Of a stretch of DNA of 64,000 nucleotides, positions 46,642-56,779 are shown in pieces (positions within the stretch are counted from its first letter, which is position 1; every line of letters begins with the position of its first letter). Origin of the DNA: Meconema thalassinum. Lineage: Eukaryota > Arthropoda > Insecta > Orthoptera > Tettigoniidae. The DNA is taken from positions 1,502,716,545-1,502,780,544 of the forward strand of contig OX336388.2 in the NCBI GenBank assembly GCA_946902985.2, in the 5' to 3' direction. A program made the translations under genes and the position numbers. A model generated the notes under the pieces. That model saw nothing but the letters and a program-made list of their open reading frames with translations, ran no database searches and was not told the origin of the DNA.

Positions 46642-48357
46642 TCTATACTAATATAATAAAGCCGAAGAGTTTGTGTGTTTATGTGTTTAAACGCGCTATC
46701 TCTGGAACTACCAGTCCCACTCGAAAAATTATTTTTATATGATAGCCAGATTCATGAGGAATAGTTTAGGCTATGTAGTATTAGGCTACACCTCTCAGAT
46801 AACCTAAAAGATTGATTTTTGTTCAGTAAGTCGGTAGAACAAGCGCTCCCGAACTGCTCTATCCGCATGCGCTGACGTTGTGGCTAGTGATACGTACACT
46901 GTTTCACCGATCTGAACCAAAATTTGTATACTTAGCCTTTGGAACCCTGCGAGTAACACTGTCTGCGTGAAATTTATGACAGACCAGTCCATTCTCTGCA
47001 TTTAGGCCCTTTGACACAAATCTACACCTTTTCACCGATCTGAACCAAAATGTGTATACTTACCATTTGGAACCCTCCCTGCGAGTAACACTGTTTACAT
47101 GAAATTTCGGACAGACCCCTCCATTCCCTGCATTTAGGCCCTTTGTCACAAATCTACACCTCTTCACCAATCTGAACCAACATTTGCATACTTACCCTTT
47201 GGAACCCTGAGAGTAACACTGTCTGCTTGAAATTTTGGACAGACCACTCCATTCTCTGCATTTAGGCCCTTTGGCACAAATCTACACCGTTTCACCGATC
47301 TGAACCAAAATTTGTATACTTGCCTTTTGGAACCCTGCGAGTAACACTGCTACATGGAATTTAGGACAGACCACTCCATTCCCTGCATATAGGCCCTTTA
47401 TTATAAATCTACACCGTTTCTCCTAATTGAACCAAATTTTACATACACTTTAAAACCCTGCTGGTAACACTGTCCACTTGATATTTTGGACAACGCTCTC
47501 CATTCCCTTCATTTAGAATAACAGACAAAATAAACTTGAAAACCACGTTTTAAGGCCCTAGAACCATTCATGTCCGTAGAGGGTAACTGTAAGAGTATTT
47601 TAATAAGTCTATTGTTGACGGGCAGTTCGGGCTGCATCACGTCTCCCCTAACAGTATTCTGGTGAAGAATTGCGAAAATAGTTGCATCTTGCGCTGTCTA
47701 TAAATTGCAGTCACGGGGAGCGATTAGTGCAAAAATATCTCTTAGGCACCTTAAAACAGCTATCATCATGAAAATATTATAGCTCGGTATAAGTGCAATG
47801 GTGTTGGTGCAGTACATTGAGCTTACCAGCTGCAATAAGTGTTGGTGCTTTCAAATTTACATTCAATTATTCCGAACCTTATCGTTGAGCGCTATGTGGC
47901 GATAAATGATACTATTGCTACCTCAGTAGCTCGGGACAGCCGAAGTTTTCCAAAGTGTTCTGATTATTTTCCTACGGCGCTATGCGACAATAGACGACAC
48001 TATTGGTCAACAGCCAATGAGATATAGGCCCTAGGCATTGTCATTTATTTCACTTAATCCTCTTTCTAATAATTTTTTTAAAATTTGTTTGTAAATAACA
48101 TGTGTCAGTGCTGTAGTTAGAAAATAGCCGTTTCTTTATTCATTATTATCATTATTATCATTACGGAAAAATGACCTGAATGTTACGTCCATTATACTGT
48201 ACTACTTATCACCCCCACTACAACCACCTCTACCACCACCACCACCACAAAATATTTTTTCTGTTAGTTTAAGTATCATGTGCCAGTTCTGTAGTAGTAT
48301 TCATTATCATCCATAAAACAAATAAATCCACCGGGCGAAGCCGGGCACTACTGCTAG
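46642..48357 (+). mobile_element. Non-autonomous Helitron with 128-bp repeats
   Basis: Starts TCTATACTAATATAATAAAG after A and ends CACTACTGCTAG before T. The 3' terminal hairpin region CCGGGCGAAGCCGGG is well preserved. Same family as 8971-12460. No Rep/helicase. Confidence 0.85.
46900..47520 (+). repeat. Five tandem copies of a ~128-bp unit
   Basis: Each unit has TTCACCGATCTGAACCAAAA, GGAACCCTGCGAGTAACACT and CATTTAGGCCCTTT. The last copy is the most diverged. Inside the Helitron. Confidence 0.9.
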
Positions 48358-48956
48358 TTAATAAATACTAATGAATTTCTTGCAATAACCAGTACCCCAC
48401 GTTCTCCCCTGCACTACTAACTAGGCGACTTAGCAAGGCCGATTTGACAGCTGTTCTTCCCTTGTGGCAAAAATTACTTTTAGGGTTCGCTTTATCGTAG
48501 GCCTACATGTGGTTGTATTTCTTTAACTTGCTCCATTGCTGCTTCAAATCTGTGAAGATCTGGTCTTCTAAGTTTATAATCAGGTGACTGTTAAAAATTT
48601 TTTTTTTTTTTATACCGGTACCGTAGTCAACTTGTGGGCTACAGTTGTTGATTTATCGACTGCAACAGTATTAGGTCATATCGTCCAAATTTAAATGCAT
48701 CTACTTACTGAAGTATGTCAAGCAATGTACCTCTACACGCTTATTACATATTCCTGAACAAATTATTTTTTCTCGGCAACTGGTGACCGAATTTCATTTT
48801 GAATCTGATGAGTTACTCCTTTCAAATTACTAGAATTCTAGTTTGTTAGCATAAAACTTCAAGTCTCATAAAATCGTCTATTTCTAGCACTTTCCCCACA
48901 TAATTATGTGTTTGGATTCTAAAGCTGCCTGTTCTTCAACAAGAGCCCGCCTAGAA
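48358..48956. other. Unassigned sequence with a poly-T run
   Basis: Poly-T at about 48595-48612. No coding motif. Confidence 0.4.
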
Positions 48957-49090
48957 TAGGGATGTATAGAACTAGCACCGATAGAGCGCACTGCTGTTGT
49001 ATTGGGTAAGCGCAAGGCGCTCTTCATTCGTCTCCTGTGTTCTCATGCCGCTAATATCCACGAATTTAAGTAGTTTAAATTGCTATTTTC

Positions 49091-49369
49091 GTGACTATGC
49101 CGAGCTATTGCAGTGTTCCTCTTTGCAAAAATCAGGGAAATCCGATTTCGTGTCACCAATTTTCACAAAATAAAGAAATGAGGAAGAAATGGTTACATGC
49201 TATTAGAAGGAAACATTTCGGTGAAGAAAATCTGACCGAAAATATTGAAGTGTGTTCCCATCGTTTTCAACTCGATGACTTCACGAAAACTGTGTTGGGC
49301 AAGTGTGATTTACAAAGGGAAATAATTCCTACCTATAAACTGAATAGACATATCGATAACAACCACTGA
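49091..49369 (+). pseudogene. THAP zinc-finger protein fragment
   Basis: The THAP domain is a C2CH zinc-binding DNA-binding domain found in P-type transposases and related proteins. Starting at MPSYC (third codon): CSVPLC gives the first two Cys, HQFSQNKEMRKKWLHAIRR the conserved Trp helix, and EVCSHRF the last Cys and His. IIPTYKL stands where AVPTIF is typical. A stop follows at 49367. A second frame just downstream (about 49390-49530) reads RLKPGTVPSLFPW, which looks like the true end of the domain after a shift. No catalytic domain follows, so the element is non-autonomous. Confidence 0.85.
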
Positions 49370-50086
49370 ATTTATGCGTTTGTATTTGAAGGTGAGAGAG
49401 CAAGATTAAAACCGGGCACTGTTCCATCGCTTTTTCCGTGGACCACGAACACAACAAAAATAAGGAAGAGGCCATACACAAGAAAATTGCCAGTTTACCA
49501 CGATAAGCCTACAATATCGGAATCTGCATAAATTATCTCCATTGAAGTACGGTACGGGAAGAAATCGTCAATATACAGGAAGAAGTGAGTGTAACATTCG
49601 TGACACCCATTTTCAAAGACATCAATACTCGGACAAATACTTCAAGAATAAATGTCACAACATTAACAGTCAAAAACGTATTATGGTTGGTTTCTTGAAA
49701 TCAGAATTAATCGTCAACTTACATCTGCCCGACGGAGAATGTGGTACCGGTAGTGACTGACTTCTACTTTCTTGAGTCATAGGCCTAAGTTAGCCAGATG
49801 AATGGAAACAGTTCATGGCCTTAAAACAGGGATTCTCAAACTTTTTAAATACTGTACCCCTAAGTCGTTTCCAAGGGGTACGGAAACGATTTGTATTAAG
49901 AAATTGACAAATTACAAAAGAACCAAACGTTGCGATGCATTTTGAGGTAAACAATACCGGTATCAACTTTCTTTGATTATGTTTACCTTATAACAAGACC
50001 GCTTCATGTACGCTATCAACCAAAAAAATACACGAATCGAAGTCTATAAGCAAGGGGAGCCAGTGAATATTTAAATCTCTATTTAT

Positions 50087-50213
50087 AAAAGGAAGATTAT
50101 AGTTTTACGTGACCGTTAATCTAGAGATCATAAGGCACAGAGGACTTCCTCTTTACGTGGAATCCGAACAGGACAAGGCATTTCACTTTGAAAATCTCAC
50201 ATGCATTGACCGG
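50087..50213 (-). repeat. 5'-truncated SINE with 14-bp TSD
   Basis: Tail part of the SINE family seen whole at 12981-13174; the tRNA-like head is missing. AAATCTCTATTTAT flanks it at 50073-50086 and 50214-50227. Confidence 0.9.
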
Positions 50214-50656
50214 AAATCTCTATTTATGATTTAAGTCTTATGGAGATATAGGCTATTTATCAATATAGGCCTACAATACTCAAGCATGCTGACTCCTATT
50301 CATAATTTGAATACAGTAATAAAGCGTGTTAGAATTTTGTTATTACCGCTGTAGCCTACTAATTCTTCCCTCCTCCCAATAGTTTTAGCGCCTCTAGTCC
50401 GTAGCTCATTTTACAGCTGTTTAACGCTTAAACGCTGAAAATCGTTCATAATATATTAGAGGATATACCTATAGAATTAATTAATATAGTCTTGGAGTAA
50501 AATTAGAGAAGATATAATTTACTTTAGCTTAGAAAACTGGGTCACAATCTATACATTCCTCGTAGCTGACTGGGGGAAACATAGGACGATCGCCTTGCGC
50601 TTACCCAGTACTACACGAGCGCTATCTGGCGCGAACTTTCTTAGGCTACATCCCTA

Positions 50657-51289
50657 ATAGGATGGCGTCATGGCGCGCCTCGCTCGGAAGTGATGGGCTC
50701 CATCTCAGCAACGTTGTACAGCTTTCCGCGGAGCGGCCTGCTGGTGAACCATGTCTTATTTCCCCGAACAAATACAAACCTATATAAAATAAGTGAATTA
50801 ATTTACGTATTTCACAGCCATACAGCATAACATTTTGATGTATAAGGATTACAACGCGACCAAGAACTACATTTTCCAACCACCCCGAGCCGAGAAAACG
50901 TTACCTTTCATAAATGATAACAACTTTGTTTCTTGGACACACACAATTTTAAAATTAATAAACCAGTTATACAACATTCCAATGTATATTGTGTTAAAAT
51001 TTGGATTCGATCTGATGACGGGTTTTTGAGATGATAATTCTTAAATGTGACGCATGGTTGAAAGACGCTTAAAAACGGGCACTTTTTGTGTTCCAACTGC
51101 GATAAAAAATATTAAAATATAAATTAAAAATTCCAAACCTACAAGAACTAACGTAAAATAAAACGACAAAAATGATTATGTTATTGGATTTTTTGTAGGT
51201 CTATAGGTTACTTCACAAACAACCTTCAAACTCGAGTGCACATAATATTTTGGTCGACAGTAGCTTATAATTAAAAATGATAGAGTTTA
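50657..51289. other. Unassigned AT-rich sequence
   Basis: No open frame with a motif. The plus and minus frames at 50835-51096 are mutual shadows. Confidence 0.4.
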
Positions 51290-51476
51290 TATTCCGAGTG
51301 AATGACATTGAGATACGTTTTTCGACGTTTAATCCTAAAATATTTTCTGTAGACCTGTAGTCCATTTCATAATACCGTTCAGGTCATTTTGAAGTAAGAC
51401 GCAGTCGGTAGATATAGATATTTTTCTATATACCGTCCCTTGAAGTCATCAACATACAATAGACAATTAGAATGCT
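51290..51476 (-). pseudogene. CR1-like RT relic, downstream half
   Basis: Decayed minus-strand sequence with a YVDD-like box and a segment parallel to VIYRKIHDSQDNAVLQDDL of the copy at 561-1080. Its upstream continuation (LVFLIFINDL) is at 61619-61690, beyond about 10.1 kb of nested insertions. Confidence 0.65.
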
Positions 51477-52532
51477 TTATTCTTTGAGGTAATATATATA
51501 TATATATATATATGAGTTGCCTAGATGCAAAACTGTCCATGTCCACTTTTCAAAAAAAAATGAGTTGGCATGACTGGATTGTAGAGCTCGACTTATTACA
51601 CATGCCTGAAATGCTATTTATGCTCAAAACTGTCCTTGTCCTATGAATACCAGCTCTCGAAAAGTGTAGTTGGATTCAAAACTGTCCATGTCCATACGTA
51701 AGTGAGGCTCAAAACTTGCCTTGTCCCTTTCCACCAATCGCAATGAAGATTGAAGTCAGATGACTAATACAAGATGGCCGTCTTATGTATGTAAACATTG
51801 AGCCTAGAGATGGGACTATCGACTACTTTTAACCATCGACTGACTAGTCATTCATTGGAAGAAACTATCGACTAGATAGTCGACTACTTTCAGTCGAATG
51901 GTTACCTGAATTCGCATAGCTCCTAAGCGTGTTGTTTCATGTATTCGACTGAAAGTAGTCGCTTCTAGGCAGCGTTCAAAGCACTGCAAGCCATTACCGG
52001 CTGAGTTGAGTCGTACCAACAGATGAAAATCAAACTTCTCCTTAACCCACCTATTTTTTCAGACGTTAGTTTGGACTACTCGACGCTCGGCAACATGCAA
52101 ATGGTCAAAGTTATTTATTTATTTTTACTGTGCTTCGAAATGGTGGTTTACGTCGTGTAGAGTGGAGTCATTATTTGCAATGTTGCACATTTCATTTAAT
52201 GCAAAATGTGTGAGTAAATGTTCCCCGATACCGGTATTGATACAGGGCACATTACCTGTATGTACTGTGGATAAGTGAAGTAATAGACCAATACTTAATT
52301 AACCTAAGAGTAAATTAAATCACTATTACTGAGAGGGAGTTCTTAAGTACCGGGAACAATTCCATAGCCAACATTGAAATAATCACACTTTATAGTAAAT
52401 ACACACGAAAATAGAACACTTTAGAACAGCAACGAGGGCGAACTTTCAGTGGAGATGTTGGCAACAATGTAAATGCTAAGTTTTTTTTTAATGCGCGCGC
52501 TATCCATGTGCTGAAACAATTGACGACCAGAA

Positions 52533-52719
52533 CGTAAAACTATCCGAGTGCATTCTACATGTTAAAAGTTAAAACACAATTGGGATATGTCGTTTGCAAA
52601 CGACTTGTTTATGTTACGGTGAGTAGTCGTTGAATTCATTCGACTGTTTTTTAAAAGCAGTCAAACAAGTCGATGGATTTAACATTTTTCAGTCGACTGC
52701 TGCGGTGCTGCCCATCTCC
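52533..52719. repeat. Displaced copy of the hAT right end between 19-bp direct repeats
   Basis: Bases ~52585-52719 match the hAT right end at 55045-55187 in the same orientation, ending GCCCATCTCC. Immediately on both sides stands AAACAATTGACGACCAGAA (52514-52532 and 52720-52738). Confidence 0.75.
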
Positions 52720-52982
52720 AAACAATTGACGACCAGAATCAATTTGTGCGTACGGTCAAGCTATCCTCACAGTACCCGCTGCAATAGATGTAGAGATTCA
52801 CATCACCACTCTATCTTATGATGGATGTCAGTACATAAAATCAGCCATAAGGCAACGGCAGTTTAACCACAGACAACGCTACAACTCTTCCATCCCTGCC
52901 CTCATGTCTTTGCCACTAACCCCTTCCCCCCTCCCAAACAGCACGCCACTGCTAGGCCTGCTACAACAACTCTCAGCCATAA

Positions 52983-53982
52983 AGCTCTACCCACAATGCG
53001 CTGTCGGTAGCCGGTAGTGGGCAGCCGGTAGACTGTAGTTGAAGGCTGACCCGTGCTCTCTTATGGCGTCATTCACAATGTGAAGCTGCATGTCGGTAGT
53101 AGATAGTTGACAATCGACAGCGTGTAGTCTGCTGTCGCCTATTTTATCTTTGGCTGCCAACTGCATATTTAAGAGCCAATCAGAAAAGATCACAAGATGG
53201 CGTCACTTTGTCGTCATCAGCTGTGTAGTTGACTAGTTGTATTCGCGGTATATTTTTTGCATAATTTCAGTATATAAAAAGATGATGACTGAATGTACTA
53301 ACCTTGGGATAGAAGATATAGTTATTGATCATGTGAGGGAACGCCGTTGGATGTATGACATGAGTGAGCCCAAGTATTTAAAAGGAAAACTGTTCATTGA
53401 TTATAATGTTTTCCTTTGTAGCAAATGTAATGCAGCGGAAGGTAAAACGCTGAATGAGAGCTCATCGTACGAAAACATTTTCTAAAGTAGGGCCTAGCGG
53501 TACTGAAATTAGCCAAAATACATTTTCTAATGACGAAAAATAAATTAGGAAATGATGTAGTAATAGATTGAACGTGTTGGGAGCCGTCGGGCGTTCAATC
53601 AAAAATGACCAGCTACACAAAAACAATTCTGTTCAAAAATCAGTAGGCCTAATTCAGAGTTGGATTTGTTATTAATTATTTACAAGAGGGGTTACTGGAT
53701 GTACGAGTATTTTCCCTCAATTTTAAGAATGCTGTGCCAGTTACCAGCAATAAAAATAAACCGTACCGCTCCAAGTCATCCATCCTTGTAAATTTTAGGT
53801 TAGGTTGTCGACAGTTGACAACCTTCTCAAGGAATAAATGAAAGTCAAGTTATTATTTACTCCTAGCATTTTAACAACTGCGCATTGTGGGTGGCTATGT
53901 TGTGAACTACCGACTTCTGACTTCATTTGCCGTCTACAGGCTGCCCGCTACCGGCTACCGACAGCGCATTGTGGGTAGACCT
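52983..53982 (+). mobile_element. 1.0-kb PIF/Harbinger-like element, TSD TAA
   Basis: Left end AGCTCTACCCACAATGCG and right end CGCATTGTGGGTAGACCT are inverted with one mismatch over 18 bp. Both continue through GGTAGCCGGTAG-type sequence to a total of over 50 bp. TAA lies outside both ends (52980-52982 and 53983-53985), fitting the 3-bp TWA target of PIF/Harbinger. The MADF-type fragment inside fits the second protein of that superfamily. Confidence 0.78.
53237..53485 (+). pseudogene. MADF-domain fragment
   Basis: The 82-codon open frame contains IEDIVIDHVRERRWMYDMSE, followed by PKYLKGK, the start of a MADF (Myb/SANT-like) domain. It lacks the second and third helices, and the C-terminal half reads as unrelated sequence to a stop. 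In PIF/Harbinger elements such proteins act with the DDE nuclease at the element ends. That role is inferred from family knowledge; this copy is truncated and no nuclease is present. Confidence 0.7.
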
Positions 53983-54119
53983 TAACCCTGTAAACTACAG
54001 CTAAACCAAACCCAGAAGCCCCTAATACACTTCATTTGCAGAGCAATAAAATCCATAAAACAACTCCGCAACAAGCTTCACAAAAACCTAAATTATAAAC
54101 GAAAAGACTACTCCACAAA

Positions 54120-54420
54120 CACCAAAATCAGTAAACCTCCCTCATTTCAGCCACACTACACCTTAAACAGACATAGAAGGCATAGTCATGACCCCTTCAT
54201 GGAGTAGGCTATTGTCTAAACACGATCATGTCTCCTTCAACTTTACTGAAGACTTCATTAAATTCTATTAAAAAAATCATAAACTCATTCCACAAATCTT
54301 AAAATCAGTATACATCCCTCATTTCAGTTACTCTATTCATTAAACAAACATAGAAGGCGTAGCCATGACCCCTTCATGGAGTAGGCTATTGTCTAAATCT
54401 GACCACGCATACTACAACCT
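54120..54420. repeat. ~165-bp tandem duplication inside the hAT
   Basis: GACCCCTTCATGGAGTAGGC with its AACA(A/G)ACATAGAAGGC lead occurs at about 54165-54215 and 54335-54390, along with the preceding CCCTCATTTCAG. The second copy is the one matched by 5930-5998. Confidence 0.8.
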
Positions 54421-54706
54421 TACTCTAATTCAAAATTACGGCTAAATGATCCATCTGACTGGGAGGCAAAGGTATTTACCGGCTTGCCTGGGATGATGTG
54501 CCACAAAACCGGTATCTGGAGTTCAAACATAACCTAAATATTGAATGACAATATTGAATTGTCCAATAACTTGGACAATTGGATTTAGGCTATTTCATTT
54601 GAAAGAATCAACGAACTGTATAAAGCTATAGGCACCTACAGGTATACTTAACTTATTAATTAAAGCTCTACAATAAACATACAGCACAATGAATTGTAGC
54701 ATGAGG

Positions 54707-55040
54707 TTATCCTGAAGAAGTCGTTTGATTAGAACGACTACTTAAATTCGAATGATTCCATTCGCTTGGAATTAGTCGTTTGCCAACGACTTGTTTCATT
54801 CGAATGATTTCCAACGAATGCTTTGGGATCAGTCGTTTACAACGACTACTTTTATTCGAATGATTCCATTCGCTTGGAAGTAGTCGTTTGCCAACGACTT
54901 GTTTCATTCGAATGATTTCCAACGATTGTTTTGGGATCAGTCGTTTACAACGACTACTTTTATTCGAATGATTCCATTCGCTTGGAAGTAGTCGTTTGCC
55001 ATCGACTTGTTTCATTCGAATGATTTCCAACGATAGTTTT
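54707..55040 (-). repeat. 108-bp subterminal repeat array, inverted relative to 5286-5609
   Basis: Three copies of the same 108-bp unit as at 5286-5609, reading on the minus strand. The 107-codon open frame across it is a by-product of the 36-codon period, not a gene. Confidence 0.88.
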
Positions 55041-55255
55041 GGGATCAGTCGTTTGCAAACGACTTGTTTATGATACGGTGAGTAGTCGTTGAATTCATTC
55101 GACTGTTTTTTAAAAGCAGTCGAATAAGTCGATTGTTTTAACTATCGACTAATTCGACTGTTTTCAGTCGACTGCTGCCCATCTCTAATTGAGCCCTTGT
55201 GTGTGTTTTAACGTTTATGCTGAAAGTTATACGCACTGTTTTCGTCACAATAAAT

Positions 55256-56205
55256 ATGGAACATGTCAGTAATGTTGATCGAGGCATTGCGGAAACTACA
55301 CCTGACCGTTCTAGGAAGCGAGTACGCCGTGAAGATCAGTGAAGCAAGTTGTTTCTATTCATCGCTGAAGGAAATGCGAGACAATTTTCTGCCCATGTCT
55401 TTCGACTGCCAAAGGAATTAAAATATCCGATCAGAGTGTCTATTACAGTATGCAATTATACCTATACAATCTTGCCATTGTAGTATATTCCTCTAAATAA
55501 AGGTTAACCACTAATAATATCTTCATGTACACATGGCTTGAGAACGAAGGTAAGAAAGGGTCAAATGTAATATGCTAAGCTCTCTACCACTATTTATGCC
55601 ATACAGACATGAGCAACATACTAACTTTGGGATTAATTGCCGGTGGATGCCCTGGGCAAAATAAAAACACAATAGTTGTCTAGATGCGGTGTCACTGGAT
55701 GTACAAACACGCAACAAGTGTCAACAAAATAGAAGTCAATTATCCCATTACTGGATATTCATTCATGTCTTCCGATAGAATGATTGGGCGTATCAAGAGG
55801 CAACTGCGGAAACGAGAAACTATAGTTTCAACCCTAGCATCTTGGAAGAGTATGAGACCCTCCACAAACTTGGGAGAGAATGGGAGATAGCTGACTGGAA
55901 AGGAGCCATTCGAAACGTCATCAAATCCACAGCATCATTCCCCTTCCAGCTAACAAAATAAAAAGAATCATCATCATCCGTAATTCACAGAATGTTATTC
56001 ACGTCCAAGGGGACCCTAATTATAGGTCTGACATCAATGAACCAATGGGTGTATGCAAACGGGGAATACACTATAAACAGGTAAATCCGGGCTGCATAAC
56101 AAACTCTCCCGTGACCATTAATGAAAAAAAAAAACTGGAATATGTTTCAAATCTCAAAGAGAAATACTATGGTGAGTCCTGGAGGGAGATTAACTCTCTG
56201 TTATA
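55256..56205 (+). pseudogene. Remnant of a transposon protein resembling DUF7869 types
   Basis: Two coding-like pieces on the plus strand. At 55256 a 28-codon start (MEHVSNVDRG then RSRKRVRRED) gives a basic N-terminus and ends at a stop. At about 55735-56205, across three frames, the segments NYPITGYSFMSSDRMIGRIK, then LGREWEIADWKGAIRNVIKS, TASFPFQLTK, GDPNYRSDINEPMGV and NEKKKLEYVSNLKEKYYG are readable. I recall similar strings (DR-FGRIEK, DWK, FPF) from insect proteins in the DUF7869 neighbourhood, but I cannot verify this. The middle, which would hold the catalytic core, is missing. It is the only coding trace of element X. Confidence 0.5.
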
Positions 56206-56779
56206 GTACATGAACTTATTAGGCTAGCAGGAGAGGATCAAGACATTGTCGCAGGTATGATGTACTAAGTGCGTGGCAGATTGTCAAATATTACACCATG
56301 TACCTTTAAAAAAAATGCACAAATTTAGATTTATGTTCATTCCATATCCTCTCCTCACATGTACCTTCAGAAATAAAAATTGAATACAAAAATTTAGATT
56401 TATGATCATCACATGTCTTCTTTTCACATAGTCCCTAGTCTGTTTCAAAACTGTCCATGTCCATTACAGTTGCATGCAAAAGTGGCCATCGGCAATATGA
56501 GACGCAAAAGTGTCCATGTCCATTTTTATTTTGCTTATATCTTGCAAGCATTGCGTTCCTGGTTTTTGTCAATAGCTCAAGCAGATTTGTACTAAGTCAT
56601 ACTTATTAATATGACAAACAGTGTAGGCTTATACCAATCCACCCAGTGAAAACATATTATCCACTTTTTCTCAAAACCAGTTATGGAGGACATGGACACT
56701 TTTGCATCTAGGCGACTCATATATATATATATATATATATATATAATGCGTTTGGCCCTCTAAGGAGCACGTAGAACCA

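Larger units (their letters stand above)
48959..50654 (+). mobile_element. TIR element encoding a THAP domain
   Basis: Ends GGGATGTA and TACATCCC are inverted, each next to TA (48957-48958 and 50655-50656). Further in, GGGTAAGCGCAAGGCG (about 49003-49018) recurs inverted at about 50590-50606. Only a THAP remnant is encoded. A 2-bp TA duplication would not fit the P superfamily (8 bp); Kolobok- or ISL2EU-like elements are options, and assignment is open. A truncated SINE lies inside. Confidence 0.68.
51805..55187. mobile_element. 3.4-kb hAT-like element, TSD ATTGAGCC
   Basis: Left end TAGAGATGGG and right end CCCATCTCTA with perfect ATTGAGCC outside both (51797-51804 and 55188-55195). Subterminal sequence is rich in AGTCGTTTGCAAACGACT palindromes and 108-bp repeats on the right side. 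No transposase. A PIF/Harbinger-like element is nested in it. A partial inverted relative lies at 5146-5998. Confidence 0.88.
51514..56718. mobile_element. TIR element X with GTCCATGTCC subterminal repeats
   Basis: Left end GAGTTGCCTAGATGCAAAAC and the right end (GCATCTAGGCGACTC) are inverted over at least 30 bp with few mismatches, set in (TA)n on both sides. CAAAACTGTCCATGTCC-like words occur near 51525, 51627, 51668 and 51710 on the left and 56443, 56505 and (inverted) 56690 on the right. Without the nested hAT it is about 1.8 kb. It holds remnants of a protein I compare to the DUF7869-type family. Superfamily not assigned. Confidence 0.75.

Noticed and set aside
49091..49369. Host THAP-domain gene
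   Set aside because: It sits between inverted repeats, is cut by a stop and has no further exons recognisable.
54707..55030. 107-codon repetitive open frame, looks like a repeat protein
   Set aside because: Same cause: palindromic transposon repeats with a period divisible by three, no start context or domain.
5146..55187. One 50-kb element bounded by inverted TAGAGATGGG ends
   Set aside because: The flanks differ (CCTTCACT against ATTGAGCC), and the right copy pairs perfectly with 51805 through its own duplication.
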